DNA of 64,000 nt from positions 1 to 64,000 of the forward strand of contig NZ_BMMP01000021.1 in assembly GCF_014645895.1 (NCBI RefSeq), in the 5' to 3' direction. Below are positions 29,267 to 38,049 of this stretch, one piece after another. The notes beneath the pieces were generated by a model, which worked only from the letters and a program-made list of their open reading frames with translations, was not told where the DNA came from and ran no database searches. Positions within the stretch are counted from its first letter, which is position 1. Each line of letters begins with the position of its first letter. Both the position numbers and the translations under genes were made by a program. The DNA is from Streptomyces daqingensis. GTDB lineage: Bacteria; Actinomycetota; Actinomycetes; Streptomycetales; Streptomycetaceae.

Positions 29267-30853
29267 TTACCGGCCGCCCGACCGCCAGCGCGGATGACCG
29301 GGCATCGACGGCGTCTTCTCCGCGTAAAGCCAGTCGTCGAGGAACGCACTCAGATCCTCCCCGGAGACCTCGTTCACCAGGGAGACGAAGTCGTCCGAGG
29401 AGGCGTTGGCGTCCCGGTGCCGGGTGACCCACTCCCGCTGCAGCCGGTCGAACGCCTGTGCCCCGATCTTCTCCCGGAGGGCGAAGAGCAGGATCGCGGA
29501 ACCGTCGTAGACGCTCTTCCGGAAGATGTTGATCTTGTTGCCGGGTTCGGCGGCGTGCAGACGGCCGGGCGGGCCGAACTTGCGGCGCCACGTGTCGGAC
29601 TCCATGTACGCCTTCCTGACCCTCGATGCCAGCGACGGACCGCCGCGTTCGGCTGCGTAGAGCCACTCGTACCAGGTGGCATGGCCCTCGTTCAGCCAGA
29701 GATCGTCCCAGGTGACGGGCGTGACGCTGTCACCGAACCACTGGTGCGCCGCCTCATGCACCATGATCGATTCCGGGTACCAGTCGGGAACGGCGCCGGA
29801 GGTGAAGAGCTCCTTCTCGAACAGGGAGAGCGTCTGCGTCTCCAGTTCGAAGCCGGTGCTGGCGTCGGCCATCAACAGTCCGTACGTCTCGAAGGGGTAG
29901 CGCCCCAGCCGATTCTCCAGCCACGCCAGCTGCCCGGGCGTCTTCTCCAGCCACGGTTCCAGTGCCTTCCGGTCCTTGCGGGGCACCACGTCACGCAGCG
30001 GCAGACCGTGCGGGCCCTCGGACCGCCGCACCGAGGAACGGCCGATCGACACCTGCGCGAGTTCCGTGGCCATGGGGTGAGCGAGGCGGTACGTCCACTC
30101 GGTGCGGCCGCCGCTCCTGTGCGCCTTCCTCTTCAACTGTCCGCCTCCGACGACGGTCAGAGCCTTCGGAGCCGTGACACGGAACGTGAATGCGGCCTTG
30201 TCGGAAGGGTGGTCGTTGGACGGGAAGACGCGATGGGCGGCGTCCGCCTGGTTCGCCATGGCGAGGCCGTCCTCGGTACGGACCCAGCCGCTCGTGGCCG
30301 CCTTGTCCGTCGGACTGGTGTGCCGGATCTCCACGCGCATCCGCTGCCCTTTCCGCAGCGCAGCGGCGGGCGTCACCACCAGATCCTCCTTCACGCTCTG
30401 ACGCTTCGCCGGACGGCCGTTGACGCGGACAGAGCGCACCTTCCCTGCCGTGAAGTCGAGGTTGAAGCGGGACAAGCCGTCCTCTGCGGTGACATCGGCA
30501 TCGATGACTGTGCGCGCGTCGAGCGGTTTGGTGTTGTCGCCCGAGTAGTCAAAGGCGATGTCGTATGCGCGCACGTCGTACCCCGGGTTGCCGAGTTCCG
30601 GGAAGAGCCGGTCGCCCACTCCCTGCGGTTCCGGCGGGGGCAGAGCGGCACCGACAAGTGTGAGGACGGCGGTGGCGACGGCGGCGCAGGTGCAGGCGCG
30701 GCGATAGGCGGGACGGGCGCGGAACGGCCCGGCCGGTGCCCCGGCGCACCCCCCGGAAGCTGATCGGTCCGAGCCGTCGGACGTGGGAGGGGAAACGAGG
30801 GCCGGAGTCGCCGGCGCACTGTGCGCCGGCGACCGAAAGAGCGGGAAGTCCAT
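29267..30853 (-). CDS. M1-family metallopeptidase (aminopeptidase-N-like), exported
   Basis: A 528-aa zinc peptidase. After a long Pro/Ser-rich N-terminus, a hydrophobic signal segment (CTCAAVATAVLTLVGAALP) predicts export. The catalytic zinc site is HEAAHQWFGDSVTP followed by LWLNEGHATWYEWL (HExxH with the downstream Glu). The usual GAMEN motif is replaced by TGFELETQT, so exopeptidase specificity may differ from classic aminopeptidase N. Family fit is clear from YDVRAYDIAFDYSG onward. The C-terminal ERAP-like domain is missing, as in other short bacterial M1 proteins. Confidence 0.88.
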   Translation of the reverse strand: MDFPLFRSPAHSAPATPALVSPPTSDGSDRSASGGCAGAPAGPFRARPAYRRACTCAAVATAVLTLVGAALPPPEPQGVGDRLFPELGNPGYDVRAYDIAFDYSGDNTKPLDARTVIDADVTAEDGLSRFNLDFTAGKVRSVRVNGRPAKRQSVKEDLVVTPAAALRKGQRMRVEIRHTSPTDKAATSGWVRTEDGLAMANQADAAHRVFPSNDHPSDKAAFTFRVTAPKALTVVGGGQLKRKAHRSGGRTEWTYRLAHPMATELAQVSIGRSSVRRSEGPHGLPLRDVVPRKDRKALEPWLEKTPGQLAWLENRLGRYPFETYGLLMADASTGFELETQTLSLFEKELFTSGAVPDWYPESIMVHEAAHQWFGDSVTPVTWDDLWLNEGHATWYEWLYAAERGGPSLASRVRKAYMESDTWRRKFGPPGRLHAAEPGNKINIFRKSVYDGSAILLFALREKIGAQAFDRLQREWVTRHRDANASSDDFVSLVNEVSGEDLSAFLDDWLYAEKTPSMPGHPRWRSGGR

Positions 30854-31001
30854 GCAGGTACTGCTATCCGTGGCGGACAGGGCGCAAGATCTGCCTCGCG
30901 GGGCCCCACTCGAAAGAAGTCAGCGCGCTCTGTCGGCAGGAGAGTACGACTTCTGCGGGCCTTCTCCGGCGGTGCAGGGCCCGTCTGTGCGCCGTGGAAC
31001 G

Positions 31002-33209
31002 TCAGCGGGCAGGCAGGGGCCGGCTGGCCCGGGTGACGTCGTAGACGCCGGGGACTCGTCGCATCGCGCGCATCAGATCAGGCAGTCCCGCCGCGTCGGG
31101 CAGCTGCAGCGTGTACGTGTGGAGGACTCGCTGTTCGCGCGGCGGTTCGACGTCGGCTGCGACGACTGCCGCGCCCTGTGCCGCGATGATCTCGGTCAGG
31201 TCCGCCAGCAGATGCGGCCGCCCGAGCGCTTCCGCGCGCAGGGTGACCCGGCAGCCCACTGCCCCCTGCCGCCAGCTCACCGGGACCGGTCGCCTGCCGG
31301 TGGACGCCATGCGTGTCACTGTCTGGCAGCTCTCGCGGTGCACTGTCACAGCGCCGCCCCGGACAGCGAAACCGGTGACGGAGTCCGGCGGCACGGGCGT
31401 ACAACATCGCGCCAGGCGCACGACAGCATGCGGGTCCTCGGCCACGACCGATGCCGTCTCCGTCGCGCGGCCGTTGTCCGGGGACGGGCCGGCGCTGTCC
31501 CCTGTCCCCATGGAGTTCCGGCCGCCCGGGTCGGCCGGGTCCGGCGGAGAGGCAGGAGCCGCTGTAGAGAAGGGTGCGACTGCACGGGAGCCGCCGTCTC
31601 CGGCCTGCCGGGTGTGGCCGCCACCGCTGCCGGGGGCACCCACGCTGGTCAGCTCCTGCTTGGGTTCCGCCTCCGCGGCCACGGGGTGAGCGGCGAGCCA
31701 GTGCCGGATCGCGATACGCGCGGCCGGGGTACGGGCGTGGTCCAGCCATTCCGGCGACGGACCGGACGGTGCCGAAGCCGCCGGCTCGAGGAAGAGCTGC
31801 AGCGCGTCGCCGTCCCTCAGCACCGTACTCAGCGCCGTCAGACGCCCGTTGACGCGTGCGCCGATGCAGCGGTGGGCCGCTTCCCCGTACCTGGCGTAGG
31901 CGGCGTCGACACAGGTCGCCCCCGCCGGAAGCGGCAGGGCGCCACCGCTCGGGGCGGGCGCCGCCCCCGGGGAGGCGCAGTAGACGGTGATCTCGCGGTC
32001 CTGCGCGAGTTCGTCGCGCAGTTCCGTCCAGAAGGTCTCGGTGTCCGTGGCGTGGCTCTGCCACTTCAGGAGCCGGGAGAGCCAGCCGGGGCCGGGCTCC
32101 GTGTCGCTGCCGTCACCGCCGGAGGGAACGCCGTGCGGGTCGCCCAGCGCGATGACGCCGGCCTCCGCGACCCGGTGCATCTGCCGCGTGCGCACGAGGA
32201 CTTCGGCCACGCGGCCTTCCTCATCGGCGATCGCCGTGTGCAGCGACTGGTAGAGGTTGAACTTCGGCGCCGCGATGAAGTCCTTGAACTCCGCGACGAT
32301 GGGCGTGAAGCAGGTGTGGACTTCACCGAGGACGGCGTAGCAGTCGGCGTCCTCCTCCACCATGATCAGCAGACGTCCGAAGTCGCACGGTCCGAGATCG
32401 CCTCTCTTCTGGCGGAGGCGGTGCACGGAGACGGTGTGGCGGGGCCGGATGAGGACCTGCGCGATGATGCCGGCCTCGCGCAGCACCCGCCGCACCGAAG
32501 TGGCCATGCCCGTCAGCGGATCGGGCTCCTTGGCGTGTTCGGCGATCAACTCCCGTGCCAGCGCGTGCTCTTCGGGGTGAAGGATGGCGAAGACGAGGTC
32601 TTCCAGCTCGGTCTTGAGTGCCTGTACGCCCAGCCGCTCGGCGAGCGGGATCAGCACGTCCCGCGTCACCTTGGCGATGCGGACCTGCTTCTCGGGGCGC
32701 ATGACGCCCAGCGTGCGCATGTTGTGGAGCCGGTCCGCGAGCTTGATCGACATCACGCGGACATCGTTGCCGGTTGCCACGAGCATCTTCCGGAACGTCT
32801 CCGGCTCGGCGGCCGCCCCGTAGTCGACCTTCTCCAACTTGGTGACGCCGTCGACGAGATAGCTCACCTCCTCGCCGAACTCCTCGCGCACCTGATCCAG
32901 CGTCACGTCGGTGTCCTCGACGGTGTCGTGCAGCAGGGAGGCCGTCAACGTCGTGGTCTCCGCGCCCAGTTGGGCCAGGAGCAGGGTCACGGCCAGCGGA
33001 TGCGTGATGTAGGGGTCGCCGCTCTTGCGCATCTGCCCTCGGTGCGAGGACTCGGCCAGCACGTAGGCGCGGCGCAGCGCCGCGAGATCGGCGTCGGGGT
33101 GGTGGGCACGGTGCACTTTGGCGACGTGCTCCATGGCGTCGGGCAGACCGTCACGGCGCGGGCCCTGCCCCAGCAGGGCCGCGTGACTGAGCCTTCTCAG
33201 ACTCCTCAT
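31002..33209 (-). CDS. RelA/SpoT-family (p)ppGpp synthetase/hydrolase (RshA-like)
   Basis: A 735-aa stringent response enzyme with a complete HD hydrolase domain (YITHPLAVTLLLAQLG, SLLHDTVEDTDVTLDQ, IKLADRLHNMRTL). A synthetase domain follows (DFGRLLIMVEEDADCYAVLG, FKDFIAAPKFNLYQSLHT), then a TGS-like region (REITVYCASPG), a Ser/Gly/Pro-rich linker, a cysteine patch (VRLARCCTPVPPDSV) and a C-terminal ACT-like domain. The synthetase region is more divergent than in the main Streptomyces RelA, matching the second actinobacterial homologue RshA. The start ATG follows GGAGGTG. Confidence 0.9.
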   Translation of the reverse strand: MRSLRRLSHAALLGQGPRRDGLPDAMEHVAKVHRAHHPDADLAALRRAYVLAESSHRGQMRKSGDPYITHPLAVTLLLAQLGAETTTLTASLLHDTVEDTDVTLDQVREEFGEEVSYLVDGVTKLEKVDYGAAAEPETFRKMLVATGNDVRVMSIKLADRLHNMRTLGVMRPEKQVRIAKVTRDVLIPLAERLGVQALKTELEDLVFAILHPEEHALARELIAEHAKEPDPLTGMATSVRRVLREAGIIAQVLIRPRHTVSVHRLRQKRGDLGPCDFGRLLIMVEEDADCYAVLGEVHTCFTPIVAEFKDFIAAPKFNLYQSLHTAIADEEGRVAEVLVRTRQMHRVAEAGVIALGDPHGVPSGGDGSDTEPGPGWLSRLLKWQSHATDTETFWTELRDELAQDREITVYCASPGAAPAPSGGALPLPAGATCVDAAYARYGEAAHRCIGARVNGRLTALSTVLRDGDALQLFLEPAASAPSGPSPEWLDHARTPAARIAIRHWLAAHPVAAEAEPKQELTSVGAPGSGGGHTRQAGDGGSRAVAPFSTAAPASPPDPADPGGRNSMGTGDSAGPSPDNGRATETASVVAEDPHAVVRLARCCTPVPPDSVTGFAVRGGAVTVHRESCQTVTRMASTGRRPVPVSWRQGAVGCRVTLRAEALGRPHLLADLTEIIAAQGAAVVAADVEPPREQRVLHTYTLQLPDAAGLPDLMRAMRRVPGVYDVTRASRPLPAR

Positions 33210-33382
33210 GGCACCTCCGCTGACGCAACACCCCGGACAGGCCCGGGCCTGTGATGCTACCGACCCCAGCGCACGCGGATGACCGGGTCCCGCGCAGCGT
33301 GAAACGGATCACCCCATCGAGGGACGTTTAAAGGCAAGGGAGTTCACCAGTGCGCTTGTTTCGTGCCGCCGGATCCCACGCC

Positions 33383-34252
33383 TCAGGCGTCCAGCCACTC
33401 CGGATCGAGGGAACCCTCCGCGACGATCACGGCCGGACCTGTCATCTCGACCTCGCCGTCGGTCCGTTCGGTGATCACCAGCCGTCCGCCGGGCACGTCC
33501 ACGGTGTACGTCGCCGGCGTACCGTCAGCTGCCGGGTCGAGACCGTCGCGCCGCGCGGCCGCCACCATCACGGCGCACGCACCGGTACCGCAGGAACGCG
33601 TCTCCCCGGAACCCCGCTCGTGGACGCGCAGGGCGACATGGCGGGGGCCGCGGTCGACCACGAACTCGACGTTCACACCGTCCGGGTAGACAGCTGCCGG
33701 GGACACCTCGGGCGCGTCCAGCAGCCTTCCCGCATGGCCGAGATCGGCGACGAAAGCCACAGCGTGCGGGTTGCCCATCCCGACGTGCACGGCCGGCCAC
33801 TCGCGCTGGCCGACGCGCACCGTGATCTCGTCCCCGGGAAGTGCCGCCGGCCCCATGGCGACGGTGACCTCGCCGCCGTCCTCGGCGAGGTGCGTGTGCC
33901 GCACTCCCGCCCGAGTCGCGACGGCGACCTCGCCCGCCTTGGCCAGGCCCGCCCTCTCCAGGTAGCGCACGAAGACGCGTACGCCGTTGCCGCACATCTC
34001 CGCGACGGAGCCGTCAGCGTTGCGGTAGTCCATGAACCACTCGGCGTCCCCCGCCATTGCCCTGGCCTCGGGGTGGGCCGCCGACCGCACGACCCGCAGC
34101 AGCCCGTCGCCGCCGATCCCCGCCCGCCGGTCGCACAGCCGCGCGACGGTCTCCGGGGACACTTCGAGGGTGCCGTCCGGGTCGGGGAGGATGACGAAGT
34201 CGTTCTCGGTGCCGTGGCCCTTCAGGAACTGCACGGGCTGTGGGGTGACCAT
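33383..34252 (-). CDS. dapF: Diaminopimelate epimerase
   Basis: A 289-aa enzyme converting LL- to meso-diaminopimelate for lysine and peptidoglycan; Streptomyces peptidoglycan uses LL-diaminopimelate, so here it mainly serves lysine synthesis. The two catalytic cysteines are Cys87 (AEMCGNGVRVF) and Cys221 (TRSCGTGACAV). The N-terminal FLKGHGTENDFVIL is typical. The start may be ATG 34252 or the adjacent GTG 34249. It lies downstream of the small membrane protein gene, and before the AICE inserted it was downstream of miaA on the same strand. Confidence 0.95.
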   Translation of the reverse strand: MVTPQPVQFLKGHGTENDFVILPDPDGTLEVSPETVARLCDRRAGIGGDGLLRVVRSAAHPEARAMAGDAEWFMDYRNADGSVAEMCGNGVRVFVRYLERAGLAKAGEVAVATRAGVRHTHLAEDGGEVTVAMGPAALPGDEITVRVGQREWPAVHVGMGNPHAVAFVADLGHAGRLLDAPEVSPAAVYPDGVNVEFVVDRGPRHVALRVHERGSGETRSCGTGACAVMVAAARRDGLDPAADGTPATYTVDVPGGRLVITERTDGEVEMTGPAVIVAEGSLDPEWLDA

Positions 34253-34303
34253 GCTCCCGATCGTACGGGAGCGCCGGTCGCCGCTCCTGGTGGGCGGGGG
34301 TGC

Positions 34304-34930
34304 TCAGCGGAGGCGGGCGACGCGCCAGATGGCCAGCACCACGACGGTGCCCACGACGACGGCGTACAGCAGCACGACGCGCCAGTCAGGGCGGTCGCCG
34401 GAGCCGCGCGCAGGCAGCCCCGGCCAGGTCAGGCCCGCTCGGCGGGCCGCCATGACGCCCCAGCCCGCGGCGCAGCCGCAGATCAGCAGCCCGAGCATGG
34501 AGACGACCGCTCCGGTGCCGCCGCCCGGCTCGAAGGCGAGGGGGAAAGCGAACATCAGGGAGCCGAGCGCGCTCAGGCCGACGATCGGGGCGATCTGCCA
34601 CAGCCGCAGCTTGCGCGGCGGACGCAGTTCCTGGGGTTCGACGGCCGTCTCGTCGACGGCGGGCAGCTCGTCGGGGTCGTGGCCGACGCCGTCCTCGCCG
34701 CCGTCCACGGCATCGGGGAGGCCGTCACGCGTACCGTTGGTGCCGTTTCCGGGGAAGCCGGCAGCGCGGTGAGCCGCCGCGGCACTGCCGACGGCGGAAC
34801 CGCCGCCGTGCCCGGACGAATCCTCCGCCCGGTCGTCGAGGCTCGTGATGTCGTCGAGGCTTCCAACAGGCCCGACTCGCTTCACCTCGTCGACGGCTGT
34901 CTCCTCATTGTCACGAGGGCCGGCCTCCAT
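34304..34930 (-). CDS. Hypothetical membrane protein with three C-terminal TM helices
   Basis: A 208-aa protein. The first 115 or so residues are acidic, Gly/Asp-rich and probably disordered and cytoplasmic. Three hydrophobic segments follow: LWQIAPIVGLSALGSLMFAF, VVSMLGLLICGCAAGWGVMA and VVLLYAVVVGTVVVLAIW. I do not recognise the family; it is found next to dapF in Streptomyces as far as I recall. The ATG at 34930 (MEAGPRDNEE) is preferred over upstream in-frame starts. It is the first host gene left of the integrated element. Confidence 0.7.
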   Translation of the reverse strand: MEAGPRDNEETAVDEVKRVGPVGSLDDITSLDDRAEDSSGHGGGSAVGSAAAAHRAAGFPGNGTNGTRDGLPDAVDGGEDGVGHDPDELPAVDETAVEPQELRPPRKLRLWQIAPIVGLSALGSLMFAFPLAFEPGGGTGAVVSMLGLLICGCAAGWGVMAARRAGLTWPGLPARGSGDRPDWRVVLLYAVVVGTVVVLAIWRVARLR

Positions 34931-35024
34931 CGCCACCCGCCCTCCCAACTACGGCTGCAGGCTCCGAACGATGGTCGATGATGGCACGTCGTAACGGCCC
35001 CGACGGACGCGCAGGGCGTCCCGA

Positions 35025-35051
35025 TGCCATCACGTGATCAGGCTGTGACCG
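35025..35051 (+). repeat. att site, dapF-proximal end of the AICE
   Basis: A 27-bp sequence identical to 46109-46135. It contains the 10-bp palindrome ATCACGTGAT. The 94 bp between this site and the membrane protein gene are host sequence. Confidence 0.9.
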
Positions 35052-35551
35052 GCCATATGGCGGTTCAACGGGAAACACGGCAATCACCAGCACAGCGACG
35101 TCGCGGCGCGGTCACCAATGGGCGTCATTGGTCGTTGCTGGCCGCCGTCGCACGGCCCAGAGACGGCCCGGGGATCCAGTCCACCATCGTCTGGACTCGG
35201 CGCTAATCGGACACCCGGGGGGGGGTGAGCCATAGCGCACATGTGTTCGATATCCTCTTGATGATGCGCCACACCTCCGCACCATCGACCGGCGCGTCGG
35301 CATCCTGCGCCGTCCCGACTGCGCGCTCGCCTGTGGCGAATCTCGCGAAGCCCGAGCCAGGCATGCTCAACGACGACGACCCAGGTGAGCGGCCCCTGAT
35401 GCGCTTTCTCTGCGTATGCGCTTCCAGGGCTCGCAGCTCGGCTATTCCCACCGCCGCCGCGCAGAGAGCAGTAGGAACGGCCTCCGACCGGGGTTGTTGG
35501 TCTCGTGGTTTCCCGCTCGATGTACCCGGCAGGGACGAGGGCTTCGGAAGG
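35052..35551. other. Non-coding left end of the AICE with attP-side repeats
   Basis: No credible gene. It contains a 7-bp inverted repeat ACCAATG / CATTGGT (35114-35132), the 18-bp direct repeat ACGGCCCAGAGACGGCCC (35152-35169) that recurs beside the other att at 46025-46042, a short inverted repeat AGTCCA / TGGACT (35178-35197), and a run of nine G at 35217-35225. In the excised circle this region would flank attP, so integrase and Xis arm-binding sites are the likely content of its first 150 bp. The remainder up to the HNH gene shows nothing recognisable. Confidence 0.6.
35152..35169 (+). repeat. Arm-type direct repeat, left copy
   Basis: ACGGCCCAGAGACGGCCC, 18 bp, identical to and in the same orientation as the copy at 46025-46042. 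It starts 100 bp inside the left att site. The copies would flank attP in the circular form, consistent with integrase arm sites. Confidence 0.6.
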
Positions 35552-36607
35552 CTATGCCTGGTCGGAGGCAGGCTCGGTGGCTTCTGCGTTCCGCTGTGCG
35601 GGGATGTGTGCCACGGCGCCCCGGCGGCTCTCGATGAGAGTGCGCAGTTCCCTCGGGGTCGGCCAGGGTGCACAGCGATGAATCATGCGGTGGCAGTTTG
35701 CGCAGATGAGTGCGAGGTCACTGAGCTTGGTCCGCCCCTCGCCGGCCTCGTGCAGTGGTACGACGTGGTGGCATTCGATGTAGCCGCTACCGCGGTCGCC
35801 GTATACCCCTTCGAAATCGAAGCCGCATGCCTCGCAGGCCAGAGTTCCGCCCTTCTTGAGTACTGCGGCGATCTTCTTCTTCCGCAGGCCCTTGTTCCGC
35901 TCCCGGCGCTTGTGTCGGCTCATCAGCAACCGGCCTTCGGGCACGCTGTAGTCGTCCAGAACCTCGTCATCGTCCAGCGGCAGAGCCTGGAGGTCTCCCG
36001 CGGTGATTCCCTGCCGTATTAGCTGGGCCACCTCGGTCATCTCGGCCGGCCGGGCCAGGAACTCGTGCAGCACCTCGACATCAAGGGCACCACCTTTAGT
36101 GGGCTTGCCCCGGTAGTCCGGGTGACGCGTGGCGATGTCGAACGTCTTACGGGCCGCCCCGTTGGGGTTTCGGAACTTCTCGTTGCGGTCGGCCTCGGCG
36201 TGGATCGGCAGGAGCTGCAGGAGGCCGGACAGCTCTATGACGCGCGGGTCGTTGGCGTCCAGCCCTTTCCACCCGTTGGTCATCACGAGGTGGCAGGCCA
36301 GGATGATCTCATCACGGGCCCAGTCGGGGTTCTTCACGGACTTGACGTGGAACCCGGCTCGCTTGAGCCAGGCCGCGGCGTGATCCTTCCCACCGCTGAA
36401 CTCTTCCGGCAGCAACGCGCGGCCGTGGTCCCACTTGTGTGCCACTCCGGCTATGGCTTTCGAGTCGTACTCCCGTCCCTCGTGCAGGAGGACATACGAG
36501 CGGGCCTCGCAGAAGTTGTGCTTAGCCAGAAACTCGGAGCGGCCTAGCTGTTCGTACTCGGCGATGGCCTTGAGTACGGCATCCCGTGTGATCGCACCTT
36601 TGCGCAT
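35552..36607 (-). CDS. HNH endonuclease, type IV restriction-like (ScoMcrA/SprMcrA-type)
   Basis: A 351-aa protein in three parts. Residues about 1-85 match the N-terminal head domain of ScoMcrA-like enzymes (GREYDSKAIAGVAHKW ... EFSGGKDHAAAWLKRAGFHV). Residues about 90-190 (NPDWARDEIILACHLVM, FRNPNGAARKTFDIATRHPD, LDVEVLHEF) resemble the sulfur-binding domain that recognises phosphorothioate DNA. The C-terminus is a Zn-HNH nuclease: CEACGFDFEG, YIECHHVVPLHEAG, LICANCHRMIH. There is no SRA domain. It probably restricts modified incoming DNA for the benefit of the element and host. The ATG at 36607 is preferred over 36640. The modification specificity is inference from remembered motifs. Confidence 0.75.
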   Translation of the reverse strand: MRKGAITRDAVLKAIAEYEQLGRSEFLAKHNFCEARSYVLLHEGREYDSKAIAGVAHKWDHGRALLPEEFSGGKDHAAAWLKRAGFHVKSVKNPDWARDEIILACHLVMTNGWKGLDANDPRVIELSGLLQLLPIHAEADRNEKFRNPNGAARKTFDIATRHPDYRGKPTKGGALDVEVLHEFLARPAEMTEVAQLIRQGITAGDLQALPLDDDEVLDDYSVPEGRLLMSRHKRRERNKGLRKKKIAAVLKKGGTLACEACGFDFEGVYGDRGSGYIECHHVVPLHEAGEGRTKLSDLALICANCHRMIHRCAPWPTPRELRTLIESRRGAVAHIPAQRNAEATEPASDQA

Positions 36608-36854
36608 GACGGAAGGGTACGTGTGGCAACTGACAGTCACGAGCGGGCGTTAGACACCAAGACTGAGGCGCGCACTAAACAGACTTCCACAGCGCTCTGA
36701 GGACTGCACAGAGGCTGACTGGACAACGGTCCCGGCACCTGAGTCCCCGTCAACCGGTATGCTGATCGCGTCAGTTCCTCTCGGTCTAGTACGCCTCGGC
36801 AACGAGGCCGAGGTGACCCCGAGCCTTCGGGGGCTCTCACGATGAGGAGCTGCC

Positions 36855-36986
36855 ATGGAGATGCGCAAGCCAAGACGGGAAGCTGATGACGCGGACGGAT
36901 CTGAGCCGAGCAAGGCTCAGCTTCTAATTGCGATTCTGACGACTGTCGCGGCGATCGCAGGCTGTGTGGAGCAGCTGGCGCGCTAG
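36855..36986 (+). CDS. Small single-pass membrane protein (43 aa)
   Basis: MEMRKPRREADDADG, then a predicted transmembrane helix (QLLIAILTTVAAIAGCVEQL). A good GAGGAG ribosome-binding site precedes the ATG, and hairpins lie upstream in the leader and downstream. The frame is short, so coding is supported by the ribosome-binding site and the sensible topology only. It could be a type I toxin-like peptide or an element-specific membrane factor; I recognise no family. Confidence 0.45.
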   Translation: MEMRKPRREADDADGSEPSKAQLLIAILTTVAAIAGCVEQLAR

Positions 36987-37077
36987 CGCCCCAAAGATCG
37001 AGTTGGACCCGCCGGAAGGGCATAGAACAGGCCCGACCGCTTTGCGCTCGGCCGGGCCCACTCGATGACTCCACATC

Positions 37078-37114
37078 GAGCCCGGGTGCTGGGTAAGGTC
37101 CAGTACCCGGGCTC
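37078..37114 (+). terminator. Hairpin terminator downstream of the small membrane ORF
   Basis: A 15-bp stem with one G-T pair (GAGCCCGGGTGCTGG / CCAGTACCCGGGCTC), a 7-nt loop and a following CCTTTA. A second, weaker hairpin (GGCCCGACCG / CGGCCGGGCC) lies just upstream at 37030-37058. Confidence 0.65.
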
Positions 37115-37236
37115 CTTTACATGGAGCCCACCTGCGACATTTCAGGCGTCAACTACACCAATAATAGTGGAAGCTGACACCGACAACGTTACATCACTTG
37201 AAACCTGATGTTGCAAGTGGCGGGAGGTCGACGGAG

Positions 37237-37380
37237 CGGCTTTGGGCTGGAGCTGCCTTGGGATGAGAGATCAGGGGCTCGTAAGCTTGCTGCGACTCGG
37301 GCAGCACCTCGCCTGCCCGCAATAGCCCGAAGTGAGCCCCTGATCTTCGAGGCTCATCCCAAGGTGGCTGCCTAAAGCCG
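37237..37380 (+). other. Large 144-nt hairpin element in the AICE
   Basis: The two arms pair over most of their length: CGGCTTTGGGC / CCTAAAGCCG at the base, CCTTGGGATGAG / CTCATCCCAAGG, then AGATCAGGGGCTC / GAGCCCCTGATCT. A 6-nt bulge (TCGAGG) interrupts the right arm. The apical part (37281-37333) holds a further TCGGGC / GCCCGA pairing. No coding frame follows the structure. Candidates are a single-strand origin, a transfer locus or a structured RNA. Confidence 0.6.
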
Positions 37381-38049
37381 TGAAGCCGGCCGACCCCGCT
37401 CCCACCCCTCCTTCCCCCTCTTCTTCCTGCGCCTTGGGGTTCGGTGGGTGGTTGCTCCGGGCCTGGTGCGGGATTTGGTTGTGTCGATTCGTTGCTTCGA
37501 TCCCTGTCCGGCTGGTGGTGGCTTCCCCTGGGGTATGGGTGGCGCTCGTTGCCCGTGGGGTGGGGTGTTTTCTGCTCTCGTCAGTCCGGCGCGGGCTTTG
37601 GTGGATCAAAGCGTCTATCGGACATCTCGCGGCGCTTTGCGGCGCGGGGCCGCGGCGCGGCGGCGCGGGCCGAAGGCAGGAGCGGAGCCGCAGCCGCGAG
37701 CCCCGAGCGGCCCGCATGTGCGGGCCGGAGGGTGTGTCCGTAGCGACGGCTGTGAAGCCGATTGATCTGCCACGCGACCGGATGCCCGAAGGGCAAGAGC
37801 TTCCTCGCCATCGCGGTGCCGGCGCCGACCCGCTGCCCATGGGGGCGAAGCCTTGCCGGCTGGCCCGGACCTGGTGCGAGGGCTTCCGTACGGCAGCTCC
37901 CCTGTGTTCCTGCTCACTGCCGTTGAGGCTGACCGGGGCCGGCCGTCCCCTTCTTCGACCGGTCCCCACTGAAGCGCCCCGACCCCCCTCCCCGCCCATC
38001 GGGCGGGGTCTTGATGAGGTAGAGAAACTTGTAACAGTTGCCAACCTCT
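37381..38049. other. Non-coding, compositionally skewed region of the AICE
   Basis: About 670 bp without a supportable gene. The first 55 bp are pyrimidine-rich, 37440-37600 is strongly G/T-rich on the plus strand, and 37620-37720 is dense in GCGGCG-type runs. It ends in a perfect hairpin CCCCGCCC-ATC-GGGCGGGG (37990-38008) that can terminate the minus-strand YdcF gene or a plus-strand transcript. A second inverted repeat TAGAGA / TCTCTA flanks 38020-38055. Open frames here read as low-complexity and lack family motifs. Confidence 0.5.
37990..38008. terminator. Hairpin terminator beyond the YdcF gene
   Basis: A perfect 8-bp stem CCCCGCCC / GGGCGGGG with loop ATC, 42 bp past the stop of the minus-strand YdcF gene. 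It may also close a plus-strand non-coding transcript. Confidence 0.6.

Noticed and set aside
35000..35200. tRNA gene at the AICE junction
   Set aside because: AICEs usually insert in tRNA genes, but no cloverleaf is readable at either end; the repeated sequence is the miaA 3' end.
35217..35225. Run of nine G as a phase-variation tract
   Set aside because: It lies in non-coding DNA at the element end with no gene start or reading frame it could switch.
35225..36022. Plus-strand frame of 265 codons opposite the HNH gene
   Set aside because: Mostly antisense to the HNH domain; the remainder lacks any motif, so it was not called as a gene.
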